35,016 nt of DNA from an uncultured Clostridia bacterium (GCA_944380795.1 CALWIS010000211.1:1-35016); one strand, 5' to 3'. Numbered from the stretch's first letter, positions 1 to 8,727 are shown. Notes: a model not told the origin generated them from the letters alone. Translations and numbers: made by a program.

Positions 1-12
1 ACTTTGCAAAGG

Positions 13-48
13 AACAGGCCCGGACGATTTGTCCGGGCCTGTTTTTGT
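13..48 (+). terminator. Intrinsic terminator at the left edge
   Basis: A 13-base perfect stem (AACAGGCCCGGAC and its complement, loop GATTT) is followed on the plus strand by a T-rich tail. It would end a plus-strand gene lying left of the window. It also sits just beyond the stop of the minus-strand DUF1846 gene, but the minus-strand tail is poorer in T. Confidence 0.85.
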
Positions 49-53
49 TATTT

Positions 54-1514
54 TTAATATTGGGGCTCACAAGTAATATTGACTCCCAACCGGCGGAACA
101 CCTTTTCATCTACCGGCGAAAGGATCACAGAAGAATGCACCTCGCAGCCACGCAGGGAGTTCAGCTGCTCCATAGCTAACTCCGCAGTGGGGTTGGTAGC
201 AGCACAGATAGACAGCGCAATGAGCACCTCATCTGTGTGCAGACGGGGATTCCGGTTGCCCAAGTGGTCAACTTTTAAATGCTGGATAGGCTCAATAATC
301 ACCGGCGAGATCAAATGGATCTCATCGCTGATACCTGCCAAGGTTTTCAGCGCATTGAGAAGCAAAGCCGCACTGGAACCCAGCAGTTCAGAGGTACGCC
401 CGGTAACGATCTGGCCGTCAGGAAGCTCCATAGCGGCTGCAGGGGCACCGGTGAGAGCGGCCCGTTGCAGGGCAGGGGCAATAACCGAACGGTCATGGGG
501 CGTTACACCAGCCTTTTTCATCAACAGTTCCAGCTTATAGACCACATCTTCCCCTACGGTTCCCTGACGCTGGCCGCACAGGGCGGTATAATACCGGCGT
601 ATGATCTCCTGCCGGGAAGCCTCTCTGCAAGCCTCATCGTCAATAATGCAGTTGCCGGCCATATTTACCCCCATATCGGTGGGAGATTTATAGGGGCACT
701 CGTTCACGATCTTCTCAAACATAGCGGTAAGCACCGGGAAAATCTCCACATCCCGGTTATAATTCACCGTTGTTTTCCCGTACGCTTCCAAATGGAAGGG
801 ATCGATCATATTTACATCATTGAGGTCCGCGGTAGCCGCCTCATATGCCAAATTCACCGGATGATTCAGGGGAAGGTTCCAGATAGGGAAGGTTTCAAAC
901 TTGGCATACCCAGCCTGGATACCCCGCTTATGCTCATGATACAACTGGGAAAGGCAGGTAGCCATTTTCCCGCTCCCAGGCCCAGGAGCAGTCACCACGA
1001 TCAGTTCCCGGCTGGTCTCAATATATTCATTGCGGCCATAGCCTTCGTCGCTGACGATCTTAGCGATATTAGATGGATACCCTTCAATGGGATAGTGACG
1101 GTATACCCGAATTCCCAAAGCCTCCAGCCGCTTTTGGAAAGCTTCGGCGGTGGGTTGCCCTTGGAAGCAGGTGAGCACCACGCTTCCCACATACAGGCCA
1201 AAATTGCGGAATATATCAATCAGCCGCAACACATCCACATCATAGGTAATGCCCAGATCTCCCCGAAGTTTATTTTTTTCAATATCCTCGGTATTGATGG
1301 CGATTACGACCTCTACCTGTTCCTTTAGCTGGAGAAGCATCCGCAGCTTACTGTCCGGCTGGAAGCCCGGCAGCACCCGGGAAGCATGGTAGTCATCAAA
1401 CAGCTTTCCCCCAAACTCCAAATACAGCTTACCGCCGAATTTGGAGATCCGTTCCCGGATATGCTCCGACTGCATCCGAAGGTATTTTTCATTGTCAAAC
1501 CCAACTGTTTTCAT
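54..1514 (-). CDS. DUF1846 (UPF0371) family protein
   Basis: The 486-aa product matches in length and sequence the DUF1846/UPF0371 proteins common in Firmicutes, whose biochemical role is not settled as far as I know. The N-terminal half opens with [22 protein letters not shown] and carries a glycine-rich P-loop-like segment APGPGSGK at residues 176-183, consistent with nucleotide binding (inference). No signal peptide or membrane segment is visible, so it should be cytoplasmic. The ATG start is preceded by a GAAAGGAA ribosome binding site about 10 bases upstream. It has its own promoter at 1608-1636 and appears monocistronic. Confidence 0.92.
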   Translation of the reverse strand: MKTVGFDNEKYLRMQSEHIRERISKFGGKLYLEFGGKLFDDYHASRVLPGFQPDSKLRMLLQLKEQVEVVIAINTEDIEKNKLRGDLGITYDVDVLRLIDIFRNFGLYVGSVVLTCFQGQPTAEAFQKRLEALGIRVYRHYPIEGYPSNIAKIVSDEGYGRNEYIETSRELIVVTAPGPGSGKMATCLSQLYHEHKRGIQAGYAKFETFPIWNLPLNHPVNLAYEAATADLNDVNMIDPFHLEAYGKTTVNYNRDVEIFPVLTAMFEKIVNECPYKSPTDMGVNMAGNCIIDDEACREASRQEIIRRYYTALCGQRQGTVGEDVVYKLELLMKKAGVTPHDRSVIAPALQRAALTGAPAAAMELPDGQIVTGRTSELLGSSAALLLNALKTLAGISDEIHLISPVIIEPIQHLKVDHLGNRNPRLHTDEVLIALSICAATNPTAELAMEQLNSLRGCEVHSSVILSPVDEKVFRRLGVNITCEPQY

Positions 1515-1607
1515 GCTCTAACCATTCCTTTCTTCCAGATCTGCCCCAGCGCTGTCCGCATTCTACGCAGGCATCTTTTGATTATCCTAAAGATTCATAA
1601 CTAATTT

Positions 1608-1636
1608 ATTATACAGGAATCCAGGAATATTTTCAA
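1608..1636 (-). promoter_or_regulatory. Sigma-A-type promoter of the DUF1846 gene
   Basis: Read on the minus strand: TTGAAA (1631-1636), a 17-base spacer, then TATAAT (1608-1613). It lies about 95 bases upstream of the DUF1846 start codon. Confidence 0.8.
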
Positions 1637-1677
1637 GAAAGAGAGGCTGAAAATCGGCTCCCTACGATCCTGTAAAA

Positions 1678-2271
1678 TCATATCCGCTGCAAAACTGCTT
1701 CTTCTGCAGCCCGGAGCAACGAAGCGCGCACATTGCCCTGTACCGTCAATTCGATATAATGCAGCACCCTCTCGCTATCCTGTGAGTCCATCCCTCGCCG
1801 AACCCAGTCCAACAGCACTGAGATCAGCGCATGAAGATAAAAATCGGTAATAAACAACAGATAATCCTCCGGCACCTTCATACCGGAAGCGATATCCCGT
1901 ACCACATCTAAAATAATATCATGAAGATCTTTATAGAAAAAACGTTTTAAATAGGAGGTACCTAAACTATCCACAGCACAGCTGCAAATGTGAGGGTTTT
2001 CCTGTATGTATCGAAATGTAAAACGTATTGCTTCTTCATAAGTGGAGAGGGTGTTGCACTGGCGCAAAAAATCCAGAGCTTCCCGGTTGAACATCCACTC
2101 TACCAGATCGTAGATATCCCGGAAATGGTAATAAAAGGTTTTGCGATTGATGCCACAGCCTTCAATGATCTCCCGAATCGTAATGTGGTTGAGATCCTTT
2201 GTCTGCATCAACGCTTTTAGGGATTCTGCAATCGCTTTTTTGGTCCGCTCACTGGAGGCATACTGCTTCAT
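1678..2271 (-). CDS. TetR/AcrR family transcriptional regulator
   Basis: The 197-aa protein has the TetR DNA-binding domain at residues 5-52, with a helix-turn-helix around ITIREIIEGCGINRKTFYYH. The C-terminal ligand/dimer domain is helical and resembles the DhaS-like (TetR C-terminal 8) group. An upstream ATG 13 codons earlier keeps the frame. The ATG at 2271 is preferred because AGGAAAGGA precedes it at good spacing, and because the promoter at 2319-2347 would begin the transcript only a few bases before the upstream ATG. The gene stands alone; its targets are unknown. Autoregulation or control of the adjacent GH31 unit is possible but unsupported. Confidence 0.88.
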   Translation of the reverse strand: MKQYASSERTKKAIAESLKALMQTKDLNHITIREIIEGCGINRKTFYYHFRDIYDLVEWMFNREALDFLRQCNTLSTYEEAIRFTFRYIQENPHICSCAVDSLGTSYLKRFFYKDLHDIILDVVRDIASGMKVPEDYLLFITDFYLHALISVLLDWVRRGMDSQDSERVLHYIELTVQGNVRASLLRAAEEAVLQRI

Positions 2272-2318
2272 AATGGCGATCATCCTTTCCTGGCAGGAGC
2301 ACAGCTCCATCCTGTCTT

Positions 2319-2347
2319 ATTATACCCCGGATTGTGTTCCACATCAA
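2319..2347 (-). promoter_or_regulatory. Promoter of the TetR regulator gene
   Basis: Minus strand TTGATG (2342-2347), 17-base spacer, TATAAT (2319-2324). The expected transcript start falls about 10 bases before the first in-frame ATG, which supports the internal start chosen for the regulator. Confidence 0.75.
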
Positions 2348-2394
2348 CAGAGATTTCCCTATCCGTCGGCAGAAAATTCACAATATACAAAAAG

Positions 2395-2436
2395 AAAGCC
2401 GGATAAGGAGCGTTTTCTACAACCTTATCCGGCTTT
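2395..2436 (-). terminator. Bidirectional terminator after the GH31/DUF4091 unit
   Basis: A 14-base perfect stem (AAAGCCGGATAAGG, loop of 14) has T-rich tails on both strands. It lies about 30 bases past the stop of the 86-aa gene, so it most likely ends the minus-strand unit that begins at 4289. Confidence 0.88.
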
Positions 2437-2464
2437 TTTTACCTTTTTCTTATATACAAGAAGA

Positions 2465-2725
2465 TTACTTTTGCAGTTGTGTCTGCACTCTGTGCCACAG
2501 GCGAGAAAAGAATGCAGCATCTCGAGGATATCCTGTAAAGGTCATCTCTCCTCCTTCTTCCTGCAACAACGCCAACGTGCGCTCTCTGCCGATGTGGCTT
2601 TCACATAGCTGCAGCATCCGCAGGTCCTGTTGGGCCTCTTTTAACACCTCTCCTCGGATGGAGTCCCAAGGGGTACCGCCGGGACCGGGATACACCAAAA
2701 AAGCATCGCCGGACTGAAACTTCAT
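2465..2725 (-). CDS. Small DUF4091-like protein (C-terminal domain only)
   Basis: The 86-aa product begins MKFQSGDAFLVYPGPGGTPWDSIRGEVL. That resembles the C-terminal DUF4091 segment found at the end of GH123-like glycoside hydrolases, where a GDG-FLVYPG-G-P-SIR-E pattern is typical. The catalytic part of such enzymes is absent. The gene is not an obvious dead remnant: its ATG has a near-perfect TAAGGAGG ribosome binding site seven bases upstream, and it ends just before a strong terminator. It follows the GH31 gene by 43 bases in the same unit. It could be a truncated DUF4091 enzyme that kept its translation signals, or a genuine small protein. I cannot assign a function. Confidence 0.65.
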   Translation of the reverse strand: MKFQSGDAFLVYPGPGGTPWDSIRGEVLKEAQQDLRMLQLCESHIGRERTLALLQEEGGEMTFTGYPRDAAFFSRLWHRVQTQLQK

Positions 2726-2768
2726 TATATGTCCTCCTTATTGCTCCAAATAGCTGGTATCCATCTCC

Positions 2769-4289
2769 TTAAGATTCCACTGCATCGACTCTTTTTAACA
2801 CCACGATGGCCAGATCTTTTTCGCAGAATTCCATCCACTCCCCTTGGCTATGGATCATAGTTTCACCATACTGCCAATCTCCCGCAGGTACGTACACTTT
2901 ACGATTCCATACGTCTTTTTCCAGGAGTGGCGCTGCCAGCAGTCGATTTCCCACCATGAACTGATCCTGTACCGCTTCCAGCCCTTCGTGAGGGAATTCA
3001 TACTCCATATACCGCACTACCGGTTCCCCGGTCTGCTGGCAGTGTTCCATGACTTCCCAAATCTCTTTCCAATATTGCTGACGCAAAGCAAGCTGGTTAT
3101 GGATACGCTGGTTTTCCTCTTTAGAAAGTACCCGCCACGGAGCAGCCGAAAACTGGATGGCAGGCATGAGGCAGCTAACGGCAGAGTGCCACACAAACAG
3201 TTCCCCATCCAAACGATCCGCGTTCTCCCAGAAATTCAAATATTCGCCTCCGCCTACCATATCGGCACAGCAGAAGGGGTACCCGGTGATTCCTTGGGCC
3301 AAAGCATCCGGCACCAAAGCTGCCAGGCCATGCTCACCCCAGCTGTGCTGCTTATCGCACAACCGCTGCATCAGAGGCAAACCTGCAGCTCTCCAGGATG
3401 CGCGGTACTCATTATAAGGATATTTCTTTCCAAACTCCGACCACAGGCGGCACAGTTCGTTAGCAAAAGCCCCATCCTGTTCTTCATCGGATTCCACATA
3501 ATACACCGGATCGCCGCCATCAAACTTGAACCCGTCTACGCCCAGTTCCAGTAGTTTTTGTAACTGGTGATCCAGCCAGCCGCAGCCTTCTTCTTTAGAA
3601 AGATCCACCATCGCAGAAAAACCGTTCCACCACTCGGCAAGGCGGGTAGTACCGTTTTTCTTTTCCAGCAGTGCATGGGCATTCTTTGCTTCCCGATATG
3701 CCATGGTATCTGGCGTCACATACGGGCACACCCAAAGCATCACCTGAAAGCCCAGCTCATGCAACTCCTGCAGCATACCTGCTGCATCGGGAAAACGACC
3801 TGAGTGGAATCGCCAATCGCCATAGCTTTCCGACCAACCGTCATCGATCATCAACACGCCAGGGGTAAAACCATTTTCCACAATACGGTGGGCATATTCC
3901 AGAATCGCCTTCTGGCTTTGATGGAAGGTAAGCTCGATCCAAGTATTAAAAATCGGAGCCTCAAACAGCCGGGCAGCGGGAATTTCTTTTGAGAATGGAA
4001 AATAACGCTTCATAGCTCCCAGATAGGCGCTGCGCAGGGTTTTGCCACTCTCCCACAGTTCCGCTCCTTCTTCACACTCTACGGTCCCATCCTGAAAACA
4101 GATACGGGAGGTTTTCCCAAGCCAAAGCACACGCCCCATGTTGGAAAGCAGCAAGGGCATCCCCTGATTGGGAGTTAAATTGGGAGTTAAAAAAACCTCT
4201 TCTCTGCTTTGAGAGGTCAGGGGTATTTTTATTCCCCAGGTAGCACAGCCTCCGTACCAGCATTCACTGGGCAACAGTTCGAATTTCAT
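2769..4289 (-). CDS. GH31 family glycoside hydrolase, MYORG-like
   Basis: The 506-aa TIM-barrel glycosidase resembles family GH31, in particular the branch that includes mammalian MYORG. Shared blocks are PIFNTWIEL near 112, GVLMIDDGWSESYGDW near 144-159, a KFDGGD block (candidate nucleophile D257), the CDKQHSWGEHGL block (candidate acid/base D312) and YPFCCADMVGGGE near 337-349. The C-terminal part is a beta-sandwich typical of GH31. No signal peptide is seen, so it probably acts in the cytoplasm on imported oligosaccharides. Alpha-galactosidase or alpha-glucosidase activity is inferred; the exact substrate is unknown. The start has a GGAGGG site about 11 bases upstream. It is followed by the DUF4091-like gene. 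Confidence 0.88.
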   Translation of the reverse strand: MKFELLPSECWYGGCATWGIKIPLTSQSREEVFLTPNLTPNQGMPLLLSNMGRVLWLGKTSRICFQDGTVECEEGAELWESGKTLRSAYLGAMKRYFPFSKEIPAARLFEAPIFNTWIELTFHQSQKAILEYAHRIVENGFTPGVLMIDDGWSESYGDWRFHSGRFPDAAGMLQELHELGFQVMLWVCPYVTPDTMAYREAKNAHALLEKKNGTTRLAEWWNGFSAMVDLSKEEGCGWLDHQLQKLLELGVDGFKFDGGDPVYYVESDEEQDGAFANELCRLWSEFGKKYPYNEYRASWRAAGLPLMQRLCDKQHSWGEHGLAALVPDALAQGITGYPFCCADMVGGGEYLNFWENADRLDGELFVWHSAVSCLMPAIQFSAAPWRVLSKEENQRIHNQLALRQQYWKEIWEVMEHCQQTGEPVVRYMEYEFPHEGLEAVQDQFMVGNRLLAAPLLEKDVWNRKVYVPAGDWQYGETMIHSQGEWMEFCEKDLAIVVLKRVDAVES

Positions 4290-4349
4290 AATAATAGAAA
4301 CCCTCCATTTTTGTGTGTTCTTCCTCCGGTCCCGGCAAGATTTGGCGCT

Positions 4350-4378
4350 ATTCTAACATCTTTATTTTCGGCTGTCAA
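4350..4378 (-). promoter_or_regulatory. Promoter of the GH31 unit
   Basis: Minus strand TTGACA (4373-4378), 17-base spacer, TAGAAT (4350-4355), about 60 bases upstream of the GH31 start. No clear operator was found next to it. Confidence 0.8.
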
Positions 4379-4501
4379 TCCAACTTTTACAAGATAATAT
4401 GTTTTATTTTTCATGTGTATCTAATACGTCAAAAATATGTATTTTTATCTCATTTTACCTACTTGATGCAAAACCGGCTGGCCATCCTGTAAAGCCTCAT
4501 C

Positions 4502-4540
4502 AAAAAAACAGCACACAAAGCATGTGCTCTGCGTGCTGTT
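4502..4540 (-). terminator. Terminator of the symporter gene
   Basis: On the minus strand an 11-base stem (AACAGCACGCA, one G-U pair) is followed by seven T. It lies about 35 bases beyond the symporter stop codon. Confidence 0.88.
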
Positions 4541-4573
4541 TAAAACTCTTTATGTTATGAAAAGATGGCGTCT

Positions 4574-5947
4574 TTATTTGCGCAAGTCGTTTTCGCTTTT
4601 TGCTGCCCGAGCCACAACTCCAGACAGGGCCAGCAGGGCGATGAGGTTGGGGAATACCATCAAACCGTTAAACAGGTCGGAAAGGTTCCACACCAAATCC
4701 ACCTTAAGGGTGGAGCCGATGACCACGCACACCACAACAATGGCAGCATAGATTTTCACGGCCTTTCTGCCAAACAGGGCCTTCACATTGGCTTCGCCAA
4801 AGAAATACCAGCCAATAATGGTGGAGAAGGCAAAGAACAACATGCAGATTGCTACAAAAATATTGCCGAAGCTTCCAAAGGCATGATTAAACGCTGCCTG
4901 CGCCAATTCTGTACCCTGCAAGCCACCGGGAATCCCTGCTTGCAGCTGACCGGAAGTGAGAATCACCAGAGCGGTGAGAGTCAGCACAATGAAGGTATCT
5001 ACAAACACACCTACCATGGCAATGCTCCCCTGCTCCTGGGGCTTTTCCACCTTGGCCAGAGCATGGGCATGAGGGGTAGAACCCATGCCTGCTTCGTTGG
5101 AGAACAGACCACGGGCTACACCAAACCGCATGGCTTCCCGCACCGAAATACCGGCTACACCACCCAGCACTGCTTGCGGGTTAAAAGCGGCTACAAAAAT
5201 AGACTGGATCGCTGTCCAAAGCATTTCCCGGTTAATAACCAAGATAATGAGACATCCGATGATATAGAATACAGACATCAAAGGAACAATTTTCTCTGTA
5301 ATGGAAGCAATACGCCGTACACCGCCCAAAAAGATAAATGCTGCAATCACCGCAACCACTATACCTACCGCAATGGTGGGTGTGCCAAAGGCAGTGGAAA
5401 AAGCCGCGCTGATGGAATTTGCCTGCACCATATTCCCGGTAAAACCCAGAGCAAAAATAATAGCAATGGAGAAAAATCCAGCTAAGATCTTGCCAAATTT
5501 GCCAGTAAACCGTGCTTTGATATAGTAGATTGGGCCACCAGTCACCTCACCGGTGGAATCAGTGTGCTTATACTTCTGGGCCAGTACAGCCTCTCCATAA
5601 ATCGTGGCCATGCCAAAAAATGCAGAGAGCCACATCCAGAAAATAGCACCCGGACCGCCGGAATAGAGGGCAGTAGCACAGCCGGTAATATTTCCTGTGC
5701 CAACCTGGGCCGCTATGGCAGTCATCAAAGCCTGAAAAGAGGACATTCCTTCCTTTCCTGCCTTCTTACCCCGGAGGGAAAACCCTCCAAACAGGTTCCG
5801 AAACCCTTCCCCCAGCTTTCGCACCTGGACAAACCGGGTACGCACGGAAAATAGGATACCAGTTCCCACTAAAAGCCAAAGCAACAGGTTGTTCCACACA
5901 AAATCGCTGATAATACTGACCCATTCGGCCAGCTGCTCCATACTCAT
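4574..5947 (-). CDS. Sodium:alanine/glycine symporter (AGCS family)
   Basis: The 457-aa membrane protein belongs to the AGCS family, which imports alanine or glycine with sodium. The signature region around GKEGMSSFQALMTAIAAQVG, followed by GTGNITGCATALYSGGPGA, is intact. About ten hydrophobic segments span the protein, and the length is normal for the family. The open frame runs 78 codons further upstream, but that extension reads through the riboswitch and terminator. The MSMEQ start at 5947 (or the ATG two codons later) with an upstream GAAGGG/GGAAG site is therefore preferred. The tandem glycine riboswitch ahead of it makes glycine the likely substrate and effector. Confidence 0.93.
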   Translation of the reverse strand: MSMEQLAEWVSIISDFVWNNLLLWLLVGTGILFSVRTRFVQVRKLGEGFRNLFGGFSLRGKKAGKEGMSSFQALMTAIAAQVGTGNITGCATALYSGGPGAIFWMWLSAFFGMATIYGEAVLAQKYKHTDSTGEVTGGPIYYIKARFTGKFGKILAGFFSIAIIFALGFTGNMVQANSISAAFSTAFGTPTIAVGIVVAVIAAFIFLGGVRRIASITEKIVPLMSVFYIIGCLIILVINREMLWTAIQSIFVAAFNPQAVLGGVAGISVREAMRFGVARGLFSNEAGMGSTPHAHALAKVEKPQEQGSIAMVGVFVDTFIVLTLTALVILTSGQLQAGIPGGLQGTELAQAAFNHAFGSFGNIFVAICMLFFAFSTIIGWYFFGEANVKALFGRKAVKIYAAIVVVCVVIGSTLKVDLVWNLSDLFNGLMVFPNLIALLALSGVVARAAKSENDLRK

Positions 5948-5981
5948 TTCTTCCAATCCCTTCTGTTTCGTGCAAACAAAG

Positions 5982-6012
5982 AAAAAAGCCAGACCCACAA
6001 AAGGTTCTGGCT
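5982..6012 (-). terminator. Riboswitch expression-platform terminator
   Basis: Minus strand stem AGCCAGAACC pairs with GGGTCTGGCT (one non-Watson-Crick position) and is followed by a T-run. It lies between the glycine aptamers and the symporter start, as expected for a transcription-attenuating riboswitch. Whether glycine turns the gene on or off cannot be read with certainty. Confidence 0.8.
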
Positions 6013-6071
6013 CTGAAAAAAAGAAAATCCATGGGAAAATCATAAATCGGCTGCTCCTGCAAAGAGCACAA

Positions 6072-6250
6072 TCCTTCCCACTCTGTCCTTTTGCCTGAGA
6101 GATTTCGCAGAGTCCTGCGTTGCACCTTCGGCAGCCCACTTTTGGGCGTTCTCCAGAGCCACATCCATTTGCAGTCCTCATCCAAAACGGACGCCTGAGA
6201 GTTTTGCTCCTTCGGCAGCAGTTCCCTGCTTTTCCTGCAAACTTCGTTTG
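6072..6250 (-). promoter_or_regulatory. Tandem glycine riboswitch (gcvT-type)
   Basis: Two aptamer cores are visible on the minus strand. Each has a GCCGAAGG motif (6209-6216 and 6125-6132) and a CTCTCAGGC motif (6193-6201 and 6093-6101); the second is followed by AAAAGGACAGAG as in the classical gcvT element. The two aptamers sit in tandem about 100 bases apart, the cooperative arrangement known for many glycine riboswitches. The element lies between the promoter at 6275-6303 and the symporter gene. The ends given are approximate. Confidence 0.93.
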
Positions 6251-6274
6251 TCACTTTATGATAGTAGCCTGTTA

Positions 6275-6303
6275 AATATAGCATACCAAACCATGCAAGT
6301 CAA
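6275..6303 (-). promoter_or_regulatory. Promoter of the glycine riboswitch-symporter transcript
   Basis: Minus strand TTGACT (6298-6303), 17-base spacer, TATATT (6275-6280), immediately upstream of the first aptamer. Confidence 0.78.
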
Positions 6304-6374
6304 GAAAAATTGCAGTCTTCCCAGTAGCTCCCTGCATTTTCCGCGTTTTGCCTAAAATATATACCCCTCTACCG

Positions 6375-6878
6375 TCACTCCGACACCGGCACTTCCATGA
6401 TATAATCATCCATGTAATACCCATTTCCAATATCAGCCTTTTCCTCCCGGATTACTGTAAATCCCAAATGACGATAGATCTGAATGGTATTGGTGTTAAA
6501 CCGGTTGACTGTGAGCCAGATGGCAGAAAGCCCCTCCTCACGGCACCGCTCCTGCAAATAGGTAAATGCCTTGCGAGCCAGGCCCGTGCCCCGGAAGGAT
6601 TTGTGCACATAGAGTTTACTCAAAAACAGTTTGCCATTCCCATCGGGGTGAAAACCGGTATAGCCTGCCGGTTCGCCGTCCACCGTAATCAGGCGGTATT
6701 CGTATCCCTCCTGAATCTGCTTGGTAACAGCCGGGACAGACTGAAATTTCTCCACCATATAGGGCACCTGGCCCGGCTCCAAAATGGGAGTAAAGTGCTC
6801 TTGCCAAATTTCGGCAGCAAGGGTACACATAGCATTGATTTCTTCAGCGGTTTGTACAGGTTCAAAACGGATATCCAT
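6375..6878 (-). CDS. GNAT family N-acetyltransferase
   Basis: The 167-aa protein is a single GNAT domain. The acetyl-CoA binding motif is in LFLSKLYVHKSFRGTGLARK, with the R-G-T-G-L-A loop, and the conserved helix FTYLQERCREEG follows. The ending NTIQIYRHLGFTVIREEKAD is typical (asparagine, tyrosine, G-F). The acceptor is unknown. It starts 24 bases after the pheA stop with an AAGGAAGGG site, so it is probably the last gene of that transcript. Any link to aromatic amino acid synthesis is positional only. Confidence 0.88.
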   Translation of the reverse strand: MDIRFEPVQTAEEINAMCTLAAEIWQEHFTPILEPGQVPYMVEKFQSVPAVTKQIQEGYEYRLITVDGEPAGYTGFHPDGNGKLFLSKLYVHKSFRGTGLARKAFTYLQERCREEGLSAIWLTVNRFNTNTIQIYRHLGFTVIREEKADIGNGYYMDDYIMEVPVSE

Positions 6879-6902
6879 GGGAAGCCCTTCCTTCTACTGT
6901 CT

Positions 6903-8030
6903 TTATAGTTCCTTTGTCTCCAAATAGTTTCCAAGAAAAGTAAAGCGAGGCAATTCATCGCTTAAAGAGCACAACAACTCCAAAGTATGGGATTCATGCA
7001 GATTTCCGGTAAAATCCAGATAAAAGTCGTACTCAAAGGCCTTGCCGGGAATGGGCCGGGACTCGATCTTCGTCAAGTTTAAACCATTCAGGGCAAAGCG
7101 TCCCAGTACCTGATGCAGTGCGCCGGGAACATTGGGCAGAGAGAAACACAGACTGATCTTGTCGGCGTTGTGGGGCAAGCAGGGAGTGCGGCTGATGACG
7201 ATAAACCGGGTACAGTTGTCCCGGGCGTTCTGGATGTTTTCTTCCAGAATAGTAAGGCCGTATTTCTCCGCTGCCTCCTTGGAGCAGATCACCGCGGCAT
7301 GGTGCAGCCGTTCCAGCGAGAGCATTTTTGCAGCGGCGGCAGTATTGCTGTATTCCTGTTTTTTCCACCCCTTTTCACTCAAAAAATCAGAGCATTGAGC
7401 CAGTGCCTGCGGATGAGAAAAAACAATCTGAATGTCGCCGGAATTTTCAGTACCACAGAGAAAGTGCCGCACCGGCAGCGTCACCGCCCGTACAATATAG
7501 AACCGGTAGCGCAGAATCAAGTCATACACATCCACCACCGAACCAGCGGAGGAATTCTCTACGGGAATCACGCCGAAATCAGCCTGCCCTTTCTCCACCG
7601 CTTGGAATACTTGGTCAAAGCGGGGGTGGAATGCCACTTCTCCCTGTGGAAAAACTGTACAGGCAGCGCGATGGGTAAAGGCTCCCACCACACCAGGGCA
7701 AGCTACCTTTACTCCGTCAGTGGGAAGGTCATCCATGCTGGAAGCCACCAGCTCCCGCAGCGCACTTCCGCTTTCCAGCAGTTGGTACTGTCGCTCTCGG
7801 CTGACACTCATCATGGTGCTGTAGATTCCCCGCACAGCCTGCCCGTATTCCCCGGCTTTTTCGGCTGCCCGGTCCAGAATTTCCTGTTCCCGCTGGGCGT
7901 TAAAAACCGGCAGATTTTTCTCTTTTTTTACCGCCGCCACCTGTTCGGCACACTTCATTCGGCGCAGGAAAAGGGGCAAAAGCTGGCTATCGATCTCGTC
8001 GATCTCTTTTCGGATATCCGATAATTCCAT
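6903..8030 (-). CDS. pheA: Bifunctional chorismate mutase / prephenate dehydratase
   Basis: The 375-aa protein has three parts in order. An AroQ-type chorismate mutase covers residues 1-90 (MELSDIRKEIDEIDSQLLPL onward, with the R-R-K-K core). The prephenate dehydratase follows at about 105-280, with GVIPVENSSAGSV and the catalytic NCTRFIVI motif. A C-terminal ACT domain at about 285-370 contains the ESRP phenylalanine-sensing motif. It converts chorismate to phenylpyruvate, the committed branch to phenylalanine, and the ACT domain implies feedback inhibition by phenylalanine. The ATG has an AAGGCGG site 8 bases upstream. A candidate promoter lies at 8076-8104. Confidence 0.95.
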   Translation of the reverse strand: MELSDIRKEIDEIDSQLLPLFLRRMKCAEQVAAVKKEKNLPVFNAQREQEILDRAAEKAGEYGQAVRGIYSTMMSVSRERQYQLLESGSALRELVASSMDDLPTDGVKVACPGVVGAFTHRAACTVFPQGEVAFHPRFDQVFQAVEKGQADFGVIPVENSSAGSVVDVYDLILRYRFYIVRAVTLPVRHFLCGTENSGDIQIVFSHPQALAQCSDFLSEKGWKKQEYSNTAAAAKMLSLERLHHAAVICSKEAAEKYGLTILEENIQNARDNCTRFIVISRTPCLPHNADKISLCFSLPNVPGALHQVLGRFALNGLNLTKIESRPIPGKAFEYDFYLDFTGNLHESHTLELLCSLSDELPRFTFLGNYLETKEL

Positions 8031-8075
8031 GGGCAGGCCGCCTTTCTATGATAAAATGAGTAAATCACTATGAAA

Positions 8076-8104
8076 ATTATATAAATCTATGTAGAGACGG
8101 ACAA
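8076..8104 (-). promoter_or_regulatory. Candidate promoter upstream of pheA
   Basis: Minus strand TTGTCC (8099-8104), 17-base spacer, TATAAT (8076-8081). The -10 is perfect and the -35 moderate. It would let pheA and the following GNAT gene be transcribed separately from the aro genes. Confidence 0.6.
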
Positions 8105-8122
8105 CAACCGCTCATTTTTAGA

Positions 8123-8590
8123 TTATCCTTTTGAATGAGGCTCCAGCCACTGAACAAACGCGGTTTTATCCTGGCGATTATACCCCGCCTTTTCATAAAA
8201 CCGCAAAGTTCCTTCCTCTTTGCTTCCGGTTGACAGCATTAGCTTGTAACAGCCTGCGGTACGGGCTTCTTCTCGTGCAAAATGCAGACATGCCGTTGCT
8301 ATCCCCTGCCTGCGGAAAGCTCCATCGGTGACTACATTTTCAATCACCGCATAGGGGCGCATCCCGTGTGTCAAATTGGGAATCATTTGGCACACGCAGG
8401 AAGCCACCAGCTTTCCCTCTATTTCTGCCACCACGACAAAATGACCAGGTTGGGCCAGAATCTGGTGCCAAACAGGCAGTACCTCTTCCAGATTTTGAGG
8501 AAAAGAATTATTTCCCAGCTGGGCATACAGCATTAACACGCCGCGAAGGTCCTCTTCCTTTGCTTTTCGTATCAGCAACGACGGATTCAT
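8123..8590 (-). CDS. GNAT family N-acetyltransferase
   Basis: The 155-aa single-domain acetyltransferase has the GNAT motif A in YAVIENVVTDGAFRRQGIAT (R-R-Q-G-I-A for acetyl-CoA pyrophosphate), followed by GTLRFYEKAGYNRQ near the end. The start has AAAAGGAG upstream. Its substrate is unknown. It lies between a 480-base repeat-rich gap (after aroC) and pheA. It is not similar enough to the GNAT gene at 6375 to suggest a recent duplication. Confidence 0.87.
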   Translation of the reverse strand: MNPSLLIRKAKEEDLRGVLMLYAQLGNNSFPQNLEEVLPVWHQILAQPGHFVVVAEIEGKLVASCVCQMIPNLTHGMRPYAVIENVVTDGAFRRQGIATACLHFAREEARTAGCYKLMLSTGSKEEGTLRFYEKAGYNRQDKTAFVQWLEPHSKG

Positions 8591-8727
8591 TCCTTACTTC
8601 TCCTTTTAAGATATCTTTGGAAATTATAGGTTCGTGGGAACACAGCCTAAATTTTTACACCGTTTTCCCGCGAAGTGAAAGTTACGGCAATCTTTCTCCG
8701 CCCCGCATTTGCTGGCCTGACCGCCGT

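Noticed and set aside
279..1328. Plus-strand open frame of 349 codons
   Set aside because: It lies entirely antisense to the DUF1846 gene and resembles no protein.
4565..5485. Plus-strand open frame of 306 codons
   Set aside because: It is antisense to the AGCS symporter, with a His/Asn-rich shadow composition.
5948..6181. In-frame 78-codon extension of the symporter
   Set aside because: It would translate the riboswitch aptamer and terminator, is Cys/Arg-rich and lacks a ribosome binding site; the family N-terminus fits the ATG at 5947.
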